A DNA stretch of 64,000 bases, taken from Vreelandella zhaodongensis (lineage in GTDB: Bacteria; Pseudomonadota; Gammaproteobacteria; Pseudomonadales; Halomonadaceae). The stretch's first letter is position 1; each line of letters begins with the position of its first letter. The notes under the pieces are model-generated. The model did no database searches. It saw nothing but the letters and a program-made list of their open reading frames with translations, and was not told the DNA's origin. A program made the translations under genes and the position numbers. This document shows, in pieces, positions 16,925 through 25,220 of this stretch. Location: NCBI RefSeq assembly GCF_013415115.1, contig NZ_JACCDD010000003.1, positions 295,172-359,171 on the forward strand. The letters run 5' to 3'.

Positions 16925-19036
16925 TTAGAACTGGTATCGGATATTACCCGTAATACTTCGGCGATCGCCATATCCACAATCGCCACCTTCGTAACGGCAC
17001 CAGGAGATGGTCTCTTCATCGGTGGCGTTTTTCACATCTACCGAGAAGTCCCACTCCCCCATCGTATAGCCCACCATGGCGTCATAAAGCGTGTTAGAAG
17101 GCACCACTGGGGCACCACCAGAACCAACGTTATCGCCCACATAGCGCACCCCAGCGCCGATACGCCAGTTGTTACCCACATAAAGACGGTTCCACCAAGA
17201 AGCCTGCTCTTCGGCAACGAAAGGTAGCCGGACACCCGTGCTATCGTTGGTCGCGTTAAGGTTGGTATACGCCAGCTGCGTCTCAAACTGCTGCCAACGT
17301 TTATTGATCTGTAGCTCCCAACCATCCACCACTGCGCCCACTTGTTCTACGCCGCCCGGCGTTGCCCCATCACTGACTCGGTTATGCTGGGTGATATCAA
17401 AGTACGCTGCGCTAACCGCCAACGACTGATCGGGAGAGACGTACTTAAAGCCAATCTCTTCTTGGTTGCCGGTGGTTGGTTTCAACGGGCTGGGATTTGC
17501 CGTACCGTCGCTCCCCAGGTTCATCGAGAATGCCTCCGCATAGCTCACATAAGGCGAAAAGCCGTTAGCAAAGCGGTACATCAGACCCAGCCGCCCAGTG
17601 GTTTCGCCTTCATCGCTAACCGTGTCGGGCCCTGACAACGCCAGCGTACGGTTTTCTGCCCAATCCCGGCGCAGGCCTGCAGATACAACGACCGGTCCAA
17701 TTTCAATATGGTCGGCAAGATACACCCCGACCTGTTCGATTTCATTATCGGGGCGATCTGCTGGGTTGAGTGAATCTAGCTGCAGATTGCCATATTGGGG
17801 GTTATATACATTAAAGCGGCCCCCGCCGCTCTTCACCGAGCTATAATTATCCTGGGACCAACGTGCATCCTGACGATCAATACCGGCAATCAGCGTATGC
17901 TGAGTGCCACCCACCTCAAACTTTCCTTCCATACGCGCATCCATATTCAAAATGCGCGTTTCGGCATCTGCGGTGAAGATCGTGCGATTCACATCACCAT
18001 TAGCATCAGGAACACTGGGGATATCCACCCAATGCTCGCGGGTTTCAGTGCGGGAATCGGTGTAGCGCGCGGCCGCCGAAAAAGCCCAGCTATCGCTCAA
18101 CTGGTGAGCAATAAACAGCGTAGCCTCGGTTTTTTCACTGTCATAACGATCCCAGCCCGGTTCACCGACAAAGCGTTCAGAACCAATAAAGCCTTTTGAA
18201 CCAGGCTCTAACGTGCCTGCCTGAGGCAAGAACTGGGCAGACACCTGACTTTTATCTTCCTGACGATTGAGCAGCAGCGTGATACTCGTATCCTCATTGG
18301 GACGCCAAGTAAACGAAGGCGCAATTAAATAACCGTCATCGGCAACATGATCTACCTGGGTATCGCTATCACGCGCTAAGGCAACGATACGATATAAAAA
18401 CTTGCCCTCTTCATCCGCGGCACCAGTAAAATCAAACGCCAGCTGTTTACGATCAAAAGAACCGTACTGCGCCCAGACCTCCCCGCTGCGCTCTTCCTGA
18501 GGAAGCTTGGAAACACCGTTAATAATGCCGCCTAAATCCGCTTGGCCATAAAGCATGGAAGACGGGCCACGTAGCACTTCAACACTTTCTAGCGCATAAA
18601 CATTCGTTCTCGCCGTATTGTAAGAGCCATACAACTGGCGCAGGCCATCCAAGTAGCGACCAGCCTCTAGCCCACGTACTCTAGCTCCATCGCCACGGGT
18701 ATCAAACCCAAAGTTACCGGCATAAACACCGGGAGTGTAAAGCAACGCATCCTGAATATTTTTCGCACCGCTGTCTTGTATAAACTCTTGGTCGATAACC
18801 GACATCGAGAATGGCTGCTCTGCCAGTGGCACATCGAGTTTGCCAACGCTAGGTTCTCGCTCAGCATCGATATAGCCGAAGTGCCCTGCTGCGTCGGCGG
18901 TAACTTCGACAGTACCAAGGTCGACGCTGTCAATTGGTGCGCTGTCTTGCGCATAAACGGCTGAAATAGCCGCTACCGACGCAAGCGCTACCGCAACGCT
19001 TAGCTTGCGCAATCGAAAAGTAGGTGTAAAGGCCAT
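16925..19036 (-). CDS. TonB-dependent siderophore receptor
   Basis: A 703-residue outer-membrane receptor. Signal peptide (residues 1-29, ending SAVYA), plug domain with KLDVPLAEQPFSMSVIDQEF and VEVLRGPSSMLYGQADLGGI, then a 22-strand beta-barrel ending in the aromatic terminus SITGNIRYQF. The plug wording is that of FhuA/FoxA-like ferric-siderophore receptors (hydroxamates such as ferrichrome or ferrioxamine), but the exact siderophore cannot be read. No uptake ABC genes are near, so it works with TonB/ExbBD elsewhere. The Fur-like box upstream suggests iron repression. Confidence 0.92.
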   Translation of the reverse strand: MAFTPTFRLRKLSVAVALASVAAISAVYAQDSAPIDSVDLGTVEVTADAAGHFGYIDAEREPSVGKLDVPLAEQPFSMSVIDQEFIQDSGAKNIQDALLYTPGVYAGNFGFDTRGDGARVRGLEAGRYLDGLRQLYGSYNTARTNVYALESVEVLRGPSSMLYGQADLGGIINGVSKLPQEERSGEVWAQYGSFDRKQLAFDFTGAADEEGKFLYRIVALARDSDTQVDHVADDGYLIAPSFTWRPNEDTSITLLLNRQEDKSQVSAQFLPQAGTLEPGSKGFIGSERFVGEPGWDRYDSEKTEATLFIAHQLSDSWAFSAAARYTDSRTETREHWVDIPSVPDANGDVNRTIFTADAETRILNMDARMEGKFEVGGTQHTLIAGIDRQDARWSQDNYSSVKSGGGRFNVYNPQYGNLQLDSLNPADRPDNEIEQVGVYLADHIEIGPVVVSAGLRRDWAENRTLALSGPDTVSDEGETTGRLGLMYRFANGFSPYVSYAEAFSMNLGSDGTANPSPLKPTTGNQEEIGFKYVSPDQSLAVSAAYFDITQHNRVSDGATPGGVEQVGAVVDGWELQINKRWQQFETQLAYTNLNATNDSTGVRLPFVAEEQASWWNRLYVGNNWRIGAGVRYVGDNVGSGGAPVVPSNTLYDAMVGYTMGEWDFSVDVKNATDEETISWCRYEGGDCGYGDRRSITGNIRYQF

Positions 19037-19071
19037 TTGAATCGAACTCCATTGTAAATGCTAAAGCTAAT

Positions 19072-19090
19072 AATATAGATTATCATTAAA
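19072..19090 (-). promoter_or_regulatory. Fur-box-like site upstream of the siderophore receptor
   Basis: Read on the minus strand the 19 bases contain AATGATAATC at the core, as in the Fur consensus, with weaker flanks. It lies about 35-55 bp before the receptor start, a normal position for a Fur operator. Confidence 0.65.
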
Positions 19091-19277
19091 CAATAGATAG
19101 AGGCCTAGTCAATTGATGGCTTCTCGGCCTGCCATGAACTGGCGCAGCGATAGATCACTTCACCACCTGCTCGTTTTCGACTTGACCAACAGCATCGGCG
19201 GAGCCGACAATTTTACGAATGGTGACGCACCACCAGTCGCGTGGACTAGTCGTCATATTTCAGGGGAGATCAAGATT

Positions 19278-20342
19278 TTGAAAAGACACAATTCAGTTTG
19301 GCGAAGCCTGGCCTATACGGCGTTGCTGTTGGTTGCAACCGCTTCAATCGCCGACGCTTGTACCCGCGTCGTCTATCACGGTCCGGAGGAGCGCATCCTG
19401 ACAGCACGCTCGATGGATTGGAGCATGCCGATGCTCTCCAATCTGTGGGTATTCCCACGAGGCATGACCCGGAATGGCGAAGCGGGACCGCGTTCTTTGG
19501 AATGGACATCAAAATACGGCAGCATGATCGTGTCGGGCTATGACTTCTCGACCGTGGATGGCATGAATGAAGCTGGCCTGGTCGCCAACATGCTGTGGTT
19601 GGTCGCATCAGAATACCCCGAAGATGACGGCACCACTCCGCAAATGTCCCTTTCAATTTGGGCGCAGTATTTTCTTGACAGCTACGGCAGCGTCGCCGAG
19701 GCGGTGGCCGATATGGAAAGTAATCCCTTCAACGTGGTGACGGCGGATGTGCCCGATCAGCCAGGCCGTCTGGCTAAGGTACACCTGTCTTTGTCGGATG
19801 CCACCGGCGACAGCGCCATCCTGGAGTGGCTGGACGGCAAGCTAGTCATCCACCACGGTCCCGAATATCGCACCATGACCAACGATCCGACCTATGATCA
19901 ACAACTGGCGCTTGTCAGCTATTGGCAGGATGTCAACCCGCGAGAGGTTCTGCCCGGTACGACACGTTCGCCCGACCGCTTTGTGCGCGCCGACACATAT
20001 ATCGGCATGGTAGAGCAGTCGGACAATCCACGGATCGCCGTAGCCGCCGCGATGAGTGTGATCCGCAACGCTTCGGTCCCCTTTGGAATCAGCACTCCTG
20101 ATGCTCCGAACCTGTCTACGACGCGGTGGCGGGTGGTTGCCGACCACAAGGATCAAGTGTTCTACGTCGAATCTGCGATTTCGCCAAACCTTTTCTGGGT
20201 GGAACTGAAAAATCTGGACTTCTCTCCTGAAGCTGGCGTGCGGATGCTTGATCTCGGCGTGGACATGACGTCCCTGCAAGTGGGCGAAGTTTCGGGAAGT
20301 TTTACCCCTGCCGAACCCTTCCAGTTCGAACCGGTCAACTGA
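19278..20342 (+). CDS. Secreted choloylglycine/penicillin V acylase-type C-N hydrolase
   Basis: A linear-amide C-N hydrolase (Ntn-hydrolase fold). The proposed TTG start at 19278 has an AGGGGAG site about ten bases upstream and directly begins a signal peptide (residues 1-27, ending SIADA). Cleavage would expose the catalytic N-terminal Cys in CTRVVYHGPEERILTARSMD, as the mechanism requires. Other family parts are GYDFSTVDGMNEAGLVANML and the late TTRWRVVADHKDQVFY. Relatives cleave bile salts, penicillin V or acyl-homoserine lactones; the substrate here is unknown. Base and codon use differ from the neighbours, and an IS6 relic begins 2 bp after the stop. The frame is open back to 19113, without a start signal. 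Confidence 0.85.
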   Translation: MKRHNSVWRSLAYTALLLVATASIADACTRVVYHGPEERILTARSMDWSMPMLSNLWVFPRGMTRNGEAGPRSLEWTSKYGSMIVSGYDFSTVDGMNEAGLVANMLWLVASEYPEDDGTTPQMSLSIWAQYFLDSYGSVAEAVADMESNPFNVVTADVPDQPGRLAKVHLSLSDATGDSAILEWLDGKLVIHHGPEYRTMTNDPTYDQQLALVSYWQDVNPREVLPGTTRSPDRFVRADTYIGMVEQSDNPRIAVAAAMSVIRNASVPFGISTPDAPNLSTTRWRVVADHKDQVFYVESAISPNLFWVELKNLDFSPEAGVRMLDLGVDMTSLQVGEVSGSFTPAEPFQFEPVN

Positions 20343-20344
20343 CC

Positions 20345-20609
20345 GGTTCTGTAACAAAGATTTTCTGCTTGTTGGCGTTGATGCTTCGCCAGCATCATGC
20401 TTAGGGATTTACGCGTAGCTGTGATTGGGCGGTAACAGTGGATGTATCACTACCGCACGGTGGATCGGAACGGCATAACCCTGGATTTTGATTTTATGCT
20501 CTCCGAGCGCCAGCGGCGCGCCATCGACAACCATGGTGTCCCCGACTGTATTTTGACAAAAGCGACGTAAACCTGGCAGGGTTGAAAGCCGGAAATTTGT
20601 GGCAGAACC
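20345..20609 (+). mobile_element. 265-bp internally deleted IS6-family element
   Basis: The left end GGTTCTGTAACAAAGATTTT (20345-20364) resembles IS6-family terminal inverted repeats, and the right end (20592-20609, GGAAATTTGTGGCAGAACC on the plus strand) is its approximate reverse complement. Between them is a shattered transposase fragment. Both ends are present but most of the roughly 800-bp element is gone, so it is a MITE-like deletion derivative. No 8-bp target duplication is found: the flanks are AACTGACC and ATTGATCA. Confidence 0.75.
20439..20590 (+). pseudogene. IS6-family transposase remnant
   Basis: In frame from 20439 the plus strand reads WMYHYRTVDRNGITLDFDFM then LSERQRRAIDNHGVPDCI, the DDE region of IS6-family transposases with an internal deletion after LSER. 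A frame change near 20553 restores IDKSDVNLAGLKAGN, the family's second catalytic block. Stops interrupt both frames and the rest is missing, so it cannot be functional. An antisense reading frame at 20409-20618 is a shadow of this remnant. Confidence 0.8.
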
Positions 20610-20624
20610 ATTGATCAATGGTTC
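20605..20624. repeat. Perfect 20-bp palindrome at the IS6 relic's right end
   Basis: GAACCATTGATCAATGGTTC reads the same on both strands. Its first five bases are the end of the IS6 relic. It could act as a weak terminator for the minus-strand gene ending at 20643, but there is no T-run. Confidence 0.6.
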
Positions 20625-20642
20625 CTTAAAAACACCCTCTAC

Positions 20643-20960
20643 TCACTGAATACGAGAGTTATTAAGCGCATAGTTCCAGACGCGGTACACGTAGAAAAGA
20701 TAGCCTAAGCCAAGCGTCAAAATGGTGATGATCATCCATAAAAGAATGTGGCCAACATTGCTAAAAATATTGATATCACACACCATTTTTCGCTCCACAC
20801 CTGTCGTATTATCAACCACTGAAGTGCGGTTAATGACAAAACGAGCAAACGAGTAGGGAAAGAAAAACAGCGCAATTCCGAGGGTGATAACCGTCAGCAC
20901 CAGCCAGATAAGCAGGTGGCCAATAATATCTAGAATGGAGAGATTCGCTTTAATATTCAC
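20643..20960 (-). CDS. Small inner-membrane protein, two hydrophobic repeats
   Basis: A 105-residue protein with two similar halves, each a membrane hairpin: IGHLLIWLVLTVITLGIALF then FFPYSFARFVINRT, and VGHILLWMIITILTLGLGYL then FYVYRVWNYALNNSRIQ. This internal duplication and the WxxITxxTLGxxxxxY pattern resemble DUF898/YjgN-like and DUF6693 families of unknown function. The gene stands alone, downstream (in its own direction) is the IS6 relic. Confidence is good that it is a real gene, low on function. Confidence 0.7.
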   Translation of the reverse strand: MNIKANLSILDIIGHLLIWLVLTVITLGIALFFFPYSFARFVINRTSVVDNTTGVERKMVCDINIFSNVGHILLWMIITILTLGLGYLFYVYRVWNYALNNSRIQ

Positions 20961-21096
20961 GGTGCGCCCTTAATCGTTAAGAAACAAAGTGGCGCAGATT
21001 ACCACTCACTTGAGTAAGCGTGAATGGTAAAATACATGCTCAGCTAAAATGAATAAATCGTCATACATAAACTTGGCAGTATGCGATTCGTTATAT

Positions 21097-22086
21097 TTAA
21101 AAACGTTTTGTTAGCGTCATCGCACCGAATTTATCCTGCTCACCCTGACCATCAAACTCACGACTACGCTGAACAGCAGCATACGTTACCTGCCAGTCCT
21201 CCCAGGCTATCGCAAGCCCTACAGAGGCATCGGCTACCCACGCTTTACGGTCAACGGCGTGGCTATTCCTAAACGTATTTCCATCCAGCGTTAGGTTCTG
21301 CGCCATGTAGTAACCTTCTACATGCGCGAACAGATACCACTGCCAACCACGCTGGCCACTCATAAGATAACGGCTGCCAGGATTGGGTGTGAGCGTAGGA
21401 ATCCCGTCAGCATCGTCTCCCCAGCGTACGCTATAACCAGTGCTTGCATAGGTGTATAAGTTACCTAACGCTGCGCCAACACTGGGGCCGTGGGAGAACT
21501 GTTTACCGGCCAGTGGTATATCGTGCCACCATTGGCGGCGAGCAGTTAGGTTCACTAACGCCTCATCACCCAACTGATGTTTCCAGCCCCCTGGGCGACG
21601 GCTATCCGTTACACGATGCACTTCACGCTGGATACTATCGGCGAGTGAAGAAGGCCCTACTAGTCCTATATCTAGATGCAGATCCGTCGCTTGTGTCCAT
21701 GCCCCGACTGGCACATCTTCATAAAGCGACATACCGCCATAGACAAGCCCAGCATAGGGGCGGTCATCTTCGATGAGCAGGCGCTGCTCGATATCATCGG
21801 GGGTATAAATCTGATGGATGAGGCGATAAGACGCTCTATCCGCTTGGCCGATAAGGCTATCGGGCAGCGCTGTTGCAAGGCGTTGCGTCCAACTTTGTTC
21901 TTTTGGCGTAAACGTCCAGTTAAGCTCGAACCCACTGGTATAGTGGCCGTCATCGCTGCTAGCAAGGCTGTCATTTTCGAATTTAATCGAGAGGGCTCCG
22001 CTGTCGGCTCCCGCCACTGTGGGCAGTAAACTCAACGGCAAAACAATAGGCAACGCTTTCCGGCACAAAGCGGAAATATTATTCAT
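21097..22086 (-). CDS. LpxR-like lipid A deacylase family outer-membrane protein
   Basis: A 329-residue outer-membrane beta-barrel with a signal peptide (residues 1-27, ending VAGA). The family signature is present: IKFENDSLASSDDGHYTSGF at the mature N-terminus, then LLIEDDRPYAGLVYGG, and RRPGGWKHQLGDEALVNLTA. It ends in Phe as barrel proteins do. Salmonella LpxR removes the 3'-acyloxyacyl chain of lipid A with calcium; the conserved Asn/Asp near FENDS are among its catalytic or metal residues. Activity in this organism is inferred. It could affect lipid A together with the LpxL-like enzyme at 34515. Confidence 0.85.
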   Translation of the reverse strand: MNNISALCRKALPIVLPLSLLPTVAGADSGALSIKFENDSLASSDDGHYTSGFELNWTFTPKEQSWTQRLATALPDSLIGQADRASYRLIHQIYTPDDIEQRLLIEDDRPYAGLVYGGMSLYEDVPVGAWTQATDLHLDIGLVGPSSLADSIQREVHRVTDSRRPGGWKHQLGDEALVNLTARRQWWHDIPLAGKQFSHGPSVGAALGNLYTYASTGYSVRWGDDADGIPTLTPNPGSRYLMSGQRGWQWYLFAHVEGYYMAQNLTLDGNTFRNSHAVDRKAWVADASVGLAIAWEDWQVTYAAVQRSREFDGQGEQDKFGAMTLTKRF

Positions 22087-22256
22087 AACTCATTCCTTGA
22101 GTGTCGGAGGGCAAAAGCAGTCAATCATTAACAACTATGAATGATTGCATGTAATGACACAAATAGATAGCAGGCATACTATCCTACTCACTTTTGTCGC
22201 CTGCTTAAGCCCTTCCCTTCCGTCTGTCGTTAACGTGCCCAGCCACGCAAAATAGC

Positions 22257-22796
22257 TTAGCGATCTCGCAGTAGCCATTGCGGCGTGATTTCATGCTGGC
22301 CATTTTCATCGGTAATAAACAGTGAGCCATCACTGATCATGACCGCCCAGTTAATGGATCGCGGCAAATCCGCTGCGATGGTCGTCAGTGCCTCTTGGGG
22401 TAGCCCCGCCACATGTACATTCTTGAGTGCCGCCACTGCCGGTAACACTTTATTTTCCCACAGATCCACTCGCCCATAAGCCAACAGCGAAACACGCTCC
22501 GCACGGCGTGAACACCACGTAAGACGCTCGGCATCCGGCAGGCCCACTTCTATCCAATGCAGTACGCGGCCATCCAAGCTTTTTTCCCACAAGGCTGGCT
22601 CGTCCACATCGGAAAGACCGCGACCAAAAGCAAGCGCTTCGCTGTACCACAGTAGGTAGGCGATCAGGCGTGCGCACATCCGGTCTTCGGTTTCAGAAGG
22701 GTGGCGCGCCACCGTAAAACGCAGCGTCTCAAAGACATTGCGATCAAGGTCCGTCAGGTTGACATCAACTTTGTAAGGGGTAGCACTCAACGCCAT
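22257..22796 (-). CDS. yaeQ: YaeQ family protein
   Basis: A 179-residue YaeQ protein, a PD-(D/E)XK nuclease-like fold whose cellular role is unsettled (originally described as a suppressor of rfaH loss). Visible family stretches are YKVDVNLTDLDRNVFETLRF, RHPSETEDRMCARLIAYLLW, WIEVGLPDAERLTWCSRRAE and the C-terminal ITPQWLLRDR. Length is normal. It stands alone between the LpxR-like gene and a glutathione transferase gene. Confidence 0.92.
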   Translation of the reverse strand: MALSATPYKVDVNLTDLDRNVFETLRFTVARHPSETEDRMCARLIAYLLWYSEALAFGRGLSDVDEPALWEKSLDGRVLHWIEVGLPDAERLTWCSRRAERVSLLAYGRVDLWENKVLPAVAALKNVHVAGLPQEALTTIAADLPRSINWAVMISDGSLFITDENGQHEITPQWLLRDR

Positions 22797-22861
22797 TGGA
22801 GATATCCATCTAAAATTTTCGCAAGTGTAGCGGATTTATCGAAACACAGGGCGACAGTACG

Positions 22862-23557
22862 CTATACCGTGCGGTAATCGTTTAATAACGTGGCGTTTTT
22901 AATCGTGTCCTGCTCATGCATTGGCTCACGCCAGATTTCTGCCAGCGCTGCCTGGTACCACTCCTCCATCGCCGGATGTGCAAGTAAGCGCTGAATATAA
23001 GCCTGTGATGCTTCGCTCAGCGGCAGGTTAAAGGTCTGTACCCGAAACGCAACAGGCGCGTAAAACGCATCCACAGCTGACAACTGTTCCCCAGCCAGAA
23101 AGGGACCACCAAAGCGTTCAAGCCCTTCCTGCCATAGCGTATCTAGCCGTTCCAAATTGTTGCTTAGCCCTGCGGAAAGCTCTTTAAGCCCAACACGCAC
23201 GCCGCAGTTCATTGGACACTCAGCGCGCAGTGCACCAAACCCGCTGTGCATTTCAGCGCTGGCACAACGTGCCCAGGCGCGCGCTGCTTTGTCTTCCGGC
23301 CACACACTAGGGTACGTTTCAGCCAGATACTCAACAATGGCCAACGAGTCCCATATCGCCACCTCTGCATCAGAATCCACCAAGCATGGCACCAAGCCAG
23401 AGGGAGAAAAACGTGTAAAGGTGGCATGGCTTTCGCCTATGCCGCCCTCAAACGGCATAACGTGTTCATTGAAGGGAATGTTCAGCGCCTTCATCAGCAC
23501 CCACGGGCGCAGCGACCAAGACGAGTAGTTCTTGTTGGCGATATACAGATCAAACAT
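22862..23557 (-). CDS. Glutathione S-transferase family protein
   Basis: A 231-residue GST with the thioredoxin-like N-terminal domain (LYIANKNYSSWSLRPWVLMK, with the active-site Ser in SSWS) and an all-helical C-terminal domain. DSLAIVEYLAETYPSVWPED is the glutathione-gamma-glutamyl contact region. The NKNYSSWSLRPW start is shared with a zeta/YfcF-like bacterial subgroup. It has a GGAG site before the ATG. Substrate unknown. Confidence 0.88.
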   Translation of the reverse strand: MFDLYIANKNYSSWSLRPWVLMKALNIPFNEHVMPFEGGIGESHATFTRFSPSGLVPCLVDSDAEVAIWDSLAIVEYLAETYPSVWPEDKAARAWARCASAEMHSGFGALRAECPMNCGVRVGLKELSAGLSNNLERLDTLWQEGLERFGGPFLAGEQLSAVDAFYAPVAFRVQTFNLPLSEASQAYIQRLLAHPAMEEWYQAALAEIWREPMHEQDTIKNATLLNDYRTV

Positions 23558-23596
23558 GCAGCGCTCCTGGTAAAGGAAATTAATAAGCAGCCACTC

Positions 23597-24214
23597 TTAA
23601 CGCGCCGCTTGAGCTAGAGTATTGCCTCCTAATCCCATTAATACGCCGCCACCAATGCGTTGAATCAACCTGGAGGAGCCATGGGATTTTTGTAGCCACT
23701 CCCGTAGCGGGCTAGCCAGCAGCACCACCATGACGTCTGCAGAAGAGAACAACACATTGGTGGCGACACCTAGCCAAAGCAGTTGCCATGCCACCGGTAT
23801 AGCGCTGTCGGGCTGAACAAATTGAGGCAGAAACGCTACGAAGAAGAGCGCCGTCTTAGGATTGAGCATTTCCACAAGAAAGCTATCGCGCAGTACGCGC
23901 TTAGTGGTTGCCAGTGGAACTTCATCGCCATGGGAGCGAATGCCCTGCTTCCATAGGCGCAGTCCCATCCAGAGCAGGTAAAGCCCACCGATGATTTTCA
24001 TAGCGATATAGGCAGGTGGGATAGCCGCAAACAGCAGCGCCAAGCCTAGCGCAGCAGCCACCACATGAACGTAACACCCCATATGCACACCGATAACCGC
24101 TAACCACCCTGCTCGTCGGCCGCGCCCCAGGGTTTGCGCAGCGGTGTACAACATCGCAGGCCCAGGTAAATAGGCAAAACCAAGCGTGGCAATTAAAAAC
24201 GCGGCCCATTGCAT
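23597..24214 (-). CDS. LysE/RhtB family amino-acid exporter
   Basis: About 205 residues with six hydrophobic helices, LysE/RhtB type. The start MQWAAFLIATLGFAYLPGPA followed by MLYTAAQTLGRGRRAGWL is the family hallmark, and FLVEMLNPKTALFFVAFLPQ is the second conserved block. It should export an amino acid or homoserine-lactone-like compound; which one cannot be told. The frame is open to 24274, but the ATG at 24214 begins the first helix. A terminator lies just upstream and belongs to the crotonase gene. Confidence 0.9.
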   Translation of the reverse strand: MQWAAFLIATLGFAYLPGPAMLYTAAQTLGRGRRAGWLAVIGVHMGCYVHVVAAALGLALLFAAIPPAYIAMKIIGGLYLLWMGLRLWKQGIRSHGDEVPLATTKRVLRDSFLVEMLNPKTALFFVAFLPQFVQPDSAIPVAWQLLWLGVATNVLFSSADVMVVLLASPLREWLQKSHGSSRLIQRIGGGVLMGLGGNTLAQAAR

Positions 24215-24255
24215 CGTGACAGTTCCAAAGAAATCAGAGGTAGTAAGCCTGAGAA

Positions 24256-24283
24256 TAAAACGGGGGTAGCGCAAGCGCTACCC
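24256..24283 (-). terminator. Intrinsic terminator after the enoyl-CoA hydratase gene
   Basis: GGGGGTAGCGC and GCGCTACCCCC at 24260-24283 form an 11-bp perfect stem. On the minus strand it is followed by GTTTTATTC. It closes the fatty-acid cluster 33 bp after the hydratase stop. Confidence 0.8.
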
Positions 24284-24315
24284 CCTAAATAAGTAAAATT
24301 TGAATGAGCGAAAGC

Positions 24316-25089
24316 TTAGAAGTTGGGTTTACGCTTCTCCACGAACGCGCCCATGCCCTCTTTCTGCTCTTCGCCGGCAAAACAGAGCGCAAACAGGCTG
24401 GTTTCCAGCGCTAGGGCGCTATCAAGATCTTGGTCTAGCCCATCGTGAACGGCTTGCTTAGCACCGCGCACAGACAGTGGGCCGTTGCCTTTAAGCTGCT
24501 TGGTGAGCTCTTCTACATAGCTTTCAAGCTCGGCCTGGGGCATCACACGGTTAACTAGCCCGATGCGCAGCGCTTCTTGAGCATCGATTTTGCGGCCAGT
24601 GGTTACCAGGTCAATCGCCATGGCGGGGCCAACACGACGTGGCAAACGTTGGGTGCCGCCAAAGCCAGGAATCACGCCTAACAACACTTCTGGCTGGCCG
24701 AAGACAGCGTTTTCGCTGGCTACCGCCCAGTCGCAGGCCAGTGCCAATTCGCAGCCGCCGCCAAGGCAAAACCCGTTCACTAGCGCGACCACCGGCACGG
24801 GCAATGTTTCTAAGCGTTTGATAGTCCGCAGTGCCTGGGTAGCGAAAGCACGTGCTTCTTCTGGGGTTTTATCACGCATTTCGGTGATATCGGCACCGGC
24901 AACAAACGACTTTTCACCGGCGCCGGTAATGAGGACGGCACGTAAACGTGGGTGCGCCTCAAGCTCCACAAGGTGTTCTTCCAAGGCACTTAGCACATCG
25001 CTATTCAGTGCATTCAATGCTTTAGGGCGGTTAATTGTCAGGCGTACCACACCATCGTTATCAACTTTTTCAATCACTGCATCGCTCAT
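24316..25089 (-). CDS. Enoyl-CoA hydratase (crotonase family)
   Basis: A 257-residue crotonase that adds water to trans-2-enoyl-CoA. The oxyanion-hole segments are KSFVAGADITEM and NGFCLGGGCELALACDWAVA; the two catalytic Glu positions are in the latter and in FGQPEVLLGVIPGFGGTQRL. The C-terminal AFVEKRKPNF is typical of short-chain hydratases. In this cluster (acyl-CoA dehydrogenase, ligase, 3-hydroxyacyl-CoA dehydrogenase) it provides the hydration step of beta-oxidation; a DmdD-like methylthioacryloyl-CoA role cannot be excluded. AGGAG site present. Confidence 0.9.
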   Translation of the reverse strand: MSDAVIEKVDNDGVVRLTINRPKALNALNSDVLSALEEHLVELEAHPRLRAVLITGAGEKSFVAGADITEMRDKTPEEARAFATQALRTIKRLETLPVPVVALVNGFCLGGGCELALACDWAVASENAVFGQPEVLLGVIPGFGGTQRLPRRVGPAMAIDLVTTGRKIDAQEALRIGLVNRVMPQAELESYVEELTKQLKGNGPLSVRGAKQAVHDGLDQDLDSALALETSLFALCFAGEEQKEGMGAFVEKRKPNF

Positions 25090-25131
25090 ACAGGCTCCTT
25101 AATTGTTATTGCGCGTTAAAAATGAATACCC

Positions 25132-25158
25132 ACCAACCCTAGCGAACGCTTGGTTGGT
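25132..25158 (-). terminator. Hairpin between the dehydrogenase and hydratase genes
   Basis: Arms ACCAACC (25132-25138) and GGTTGGT (25152-25158). On the minus strand a short T-run (ATTTTTAAC) follows about ten bases later. It could reduce read-through into the hydratase gene. Confidence 0.4.
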
Positions 25159-25220
25159 AGGCAATCACTTCTTTTGTCGCGCTTGACTGACCTGATCCGC
25201 TTATCCGGACTTACGTATGC

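Noticed and set aside
20337..20617. Target-site duplication around the IS6 relic
   Set aside because: The 8-bp flanks AACTGACC and ATTGATCA do not match.
20409..20618. 69-codon minus-strand frame as a gene
   Set aside because: It is the antisense of the IS6 transposase remnant, whose plus-strand translation matches the family clearly.
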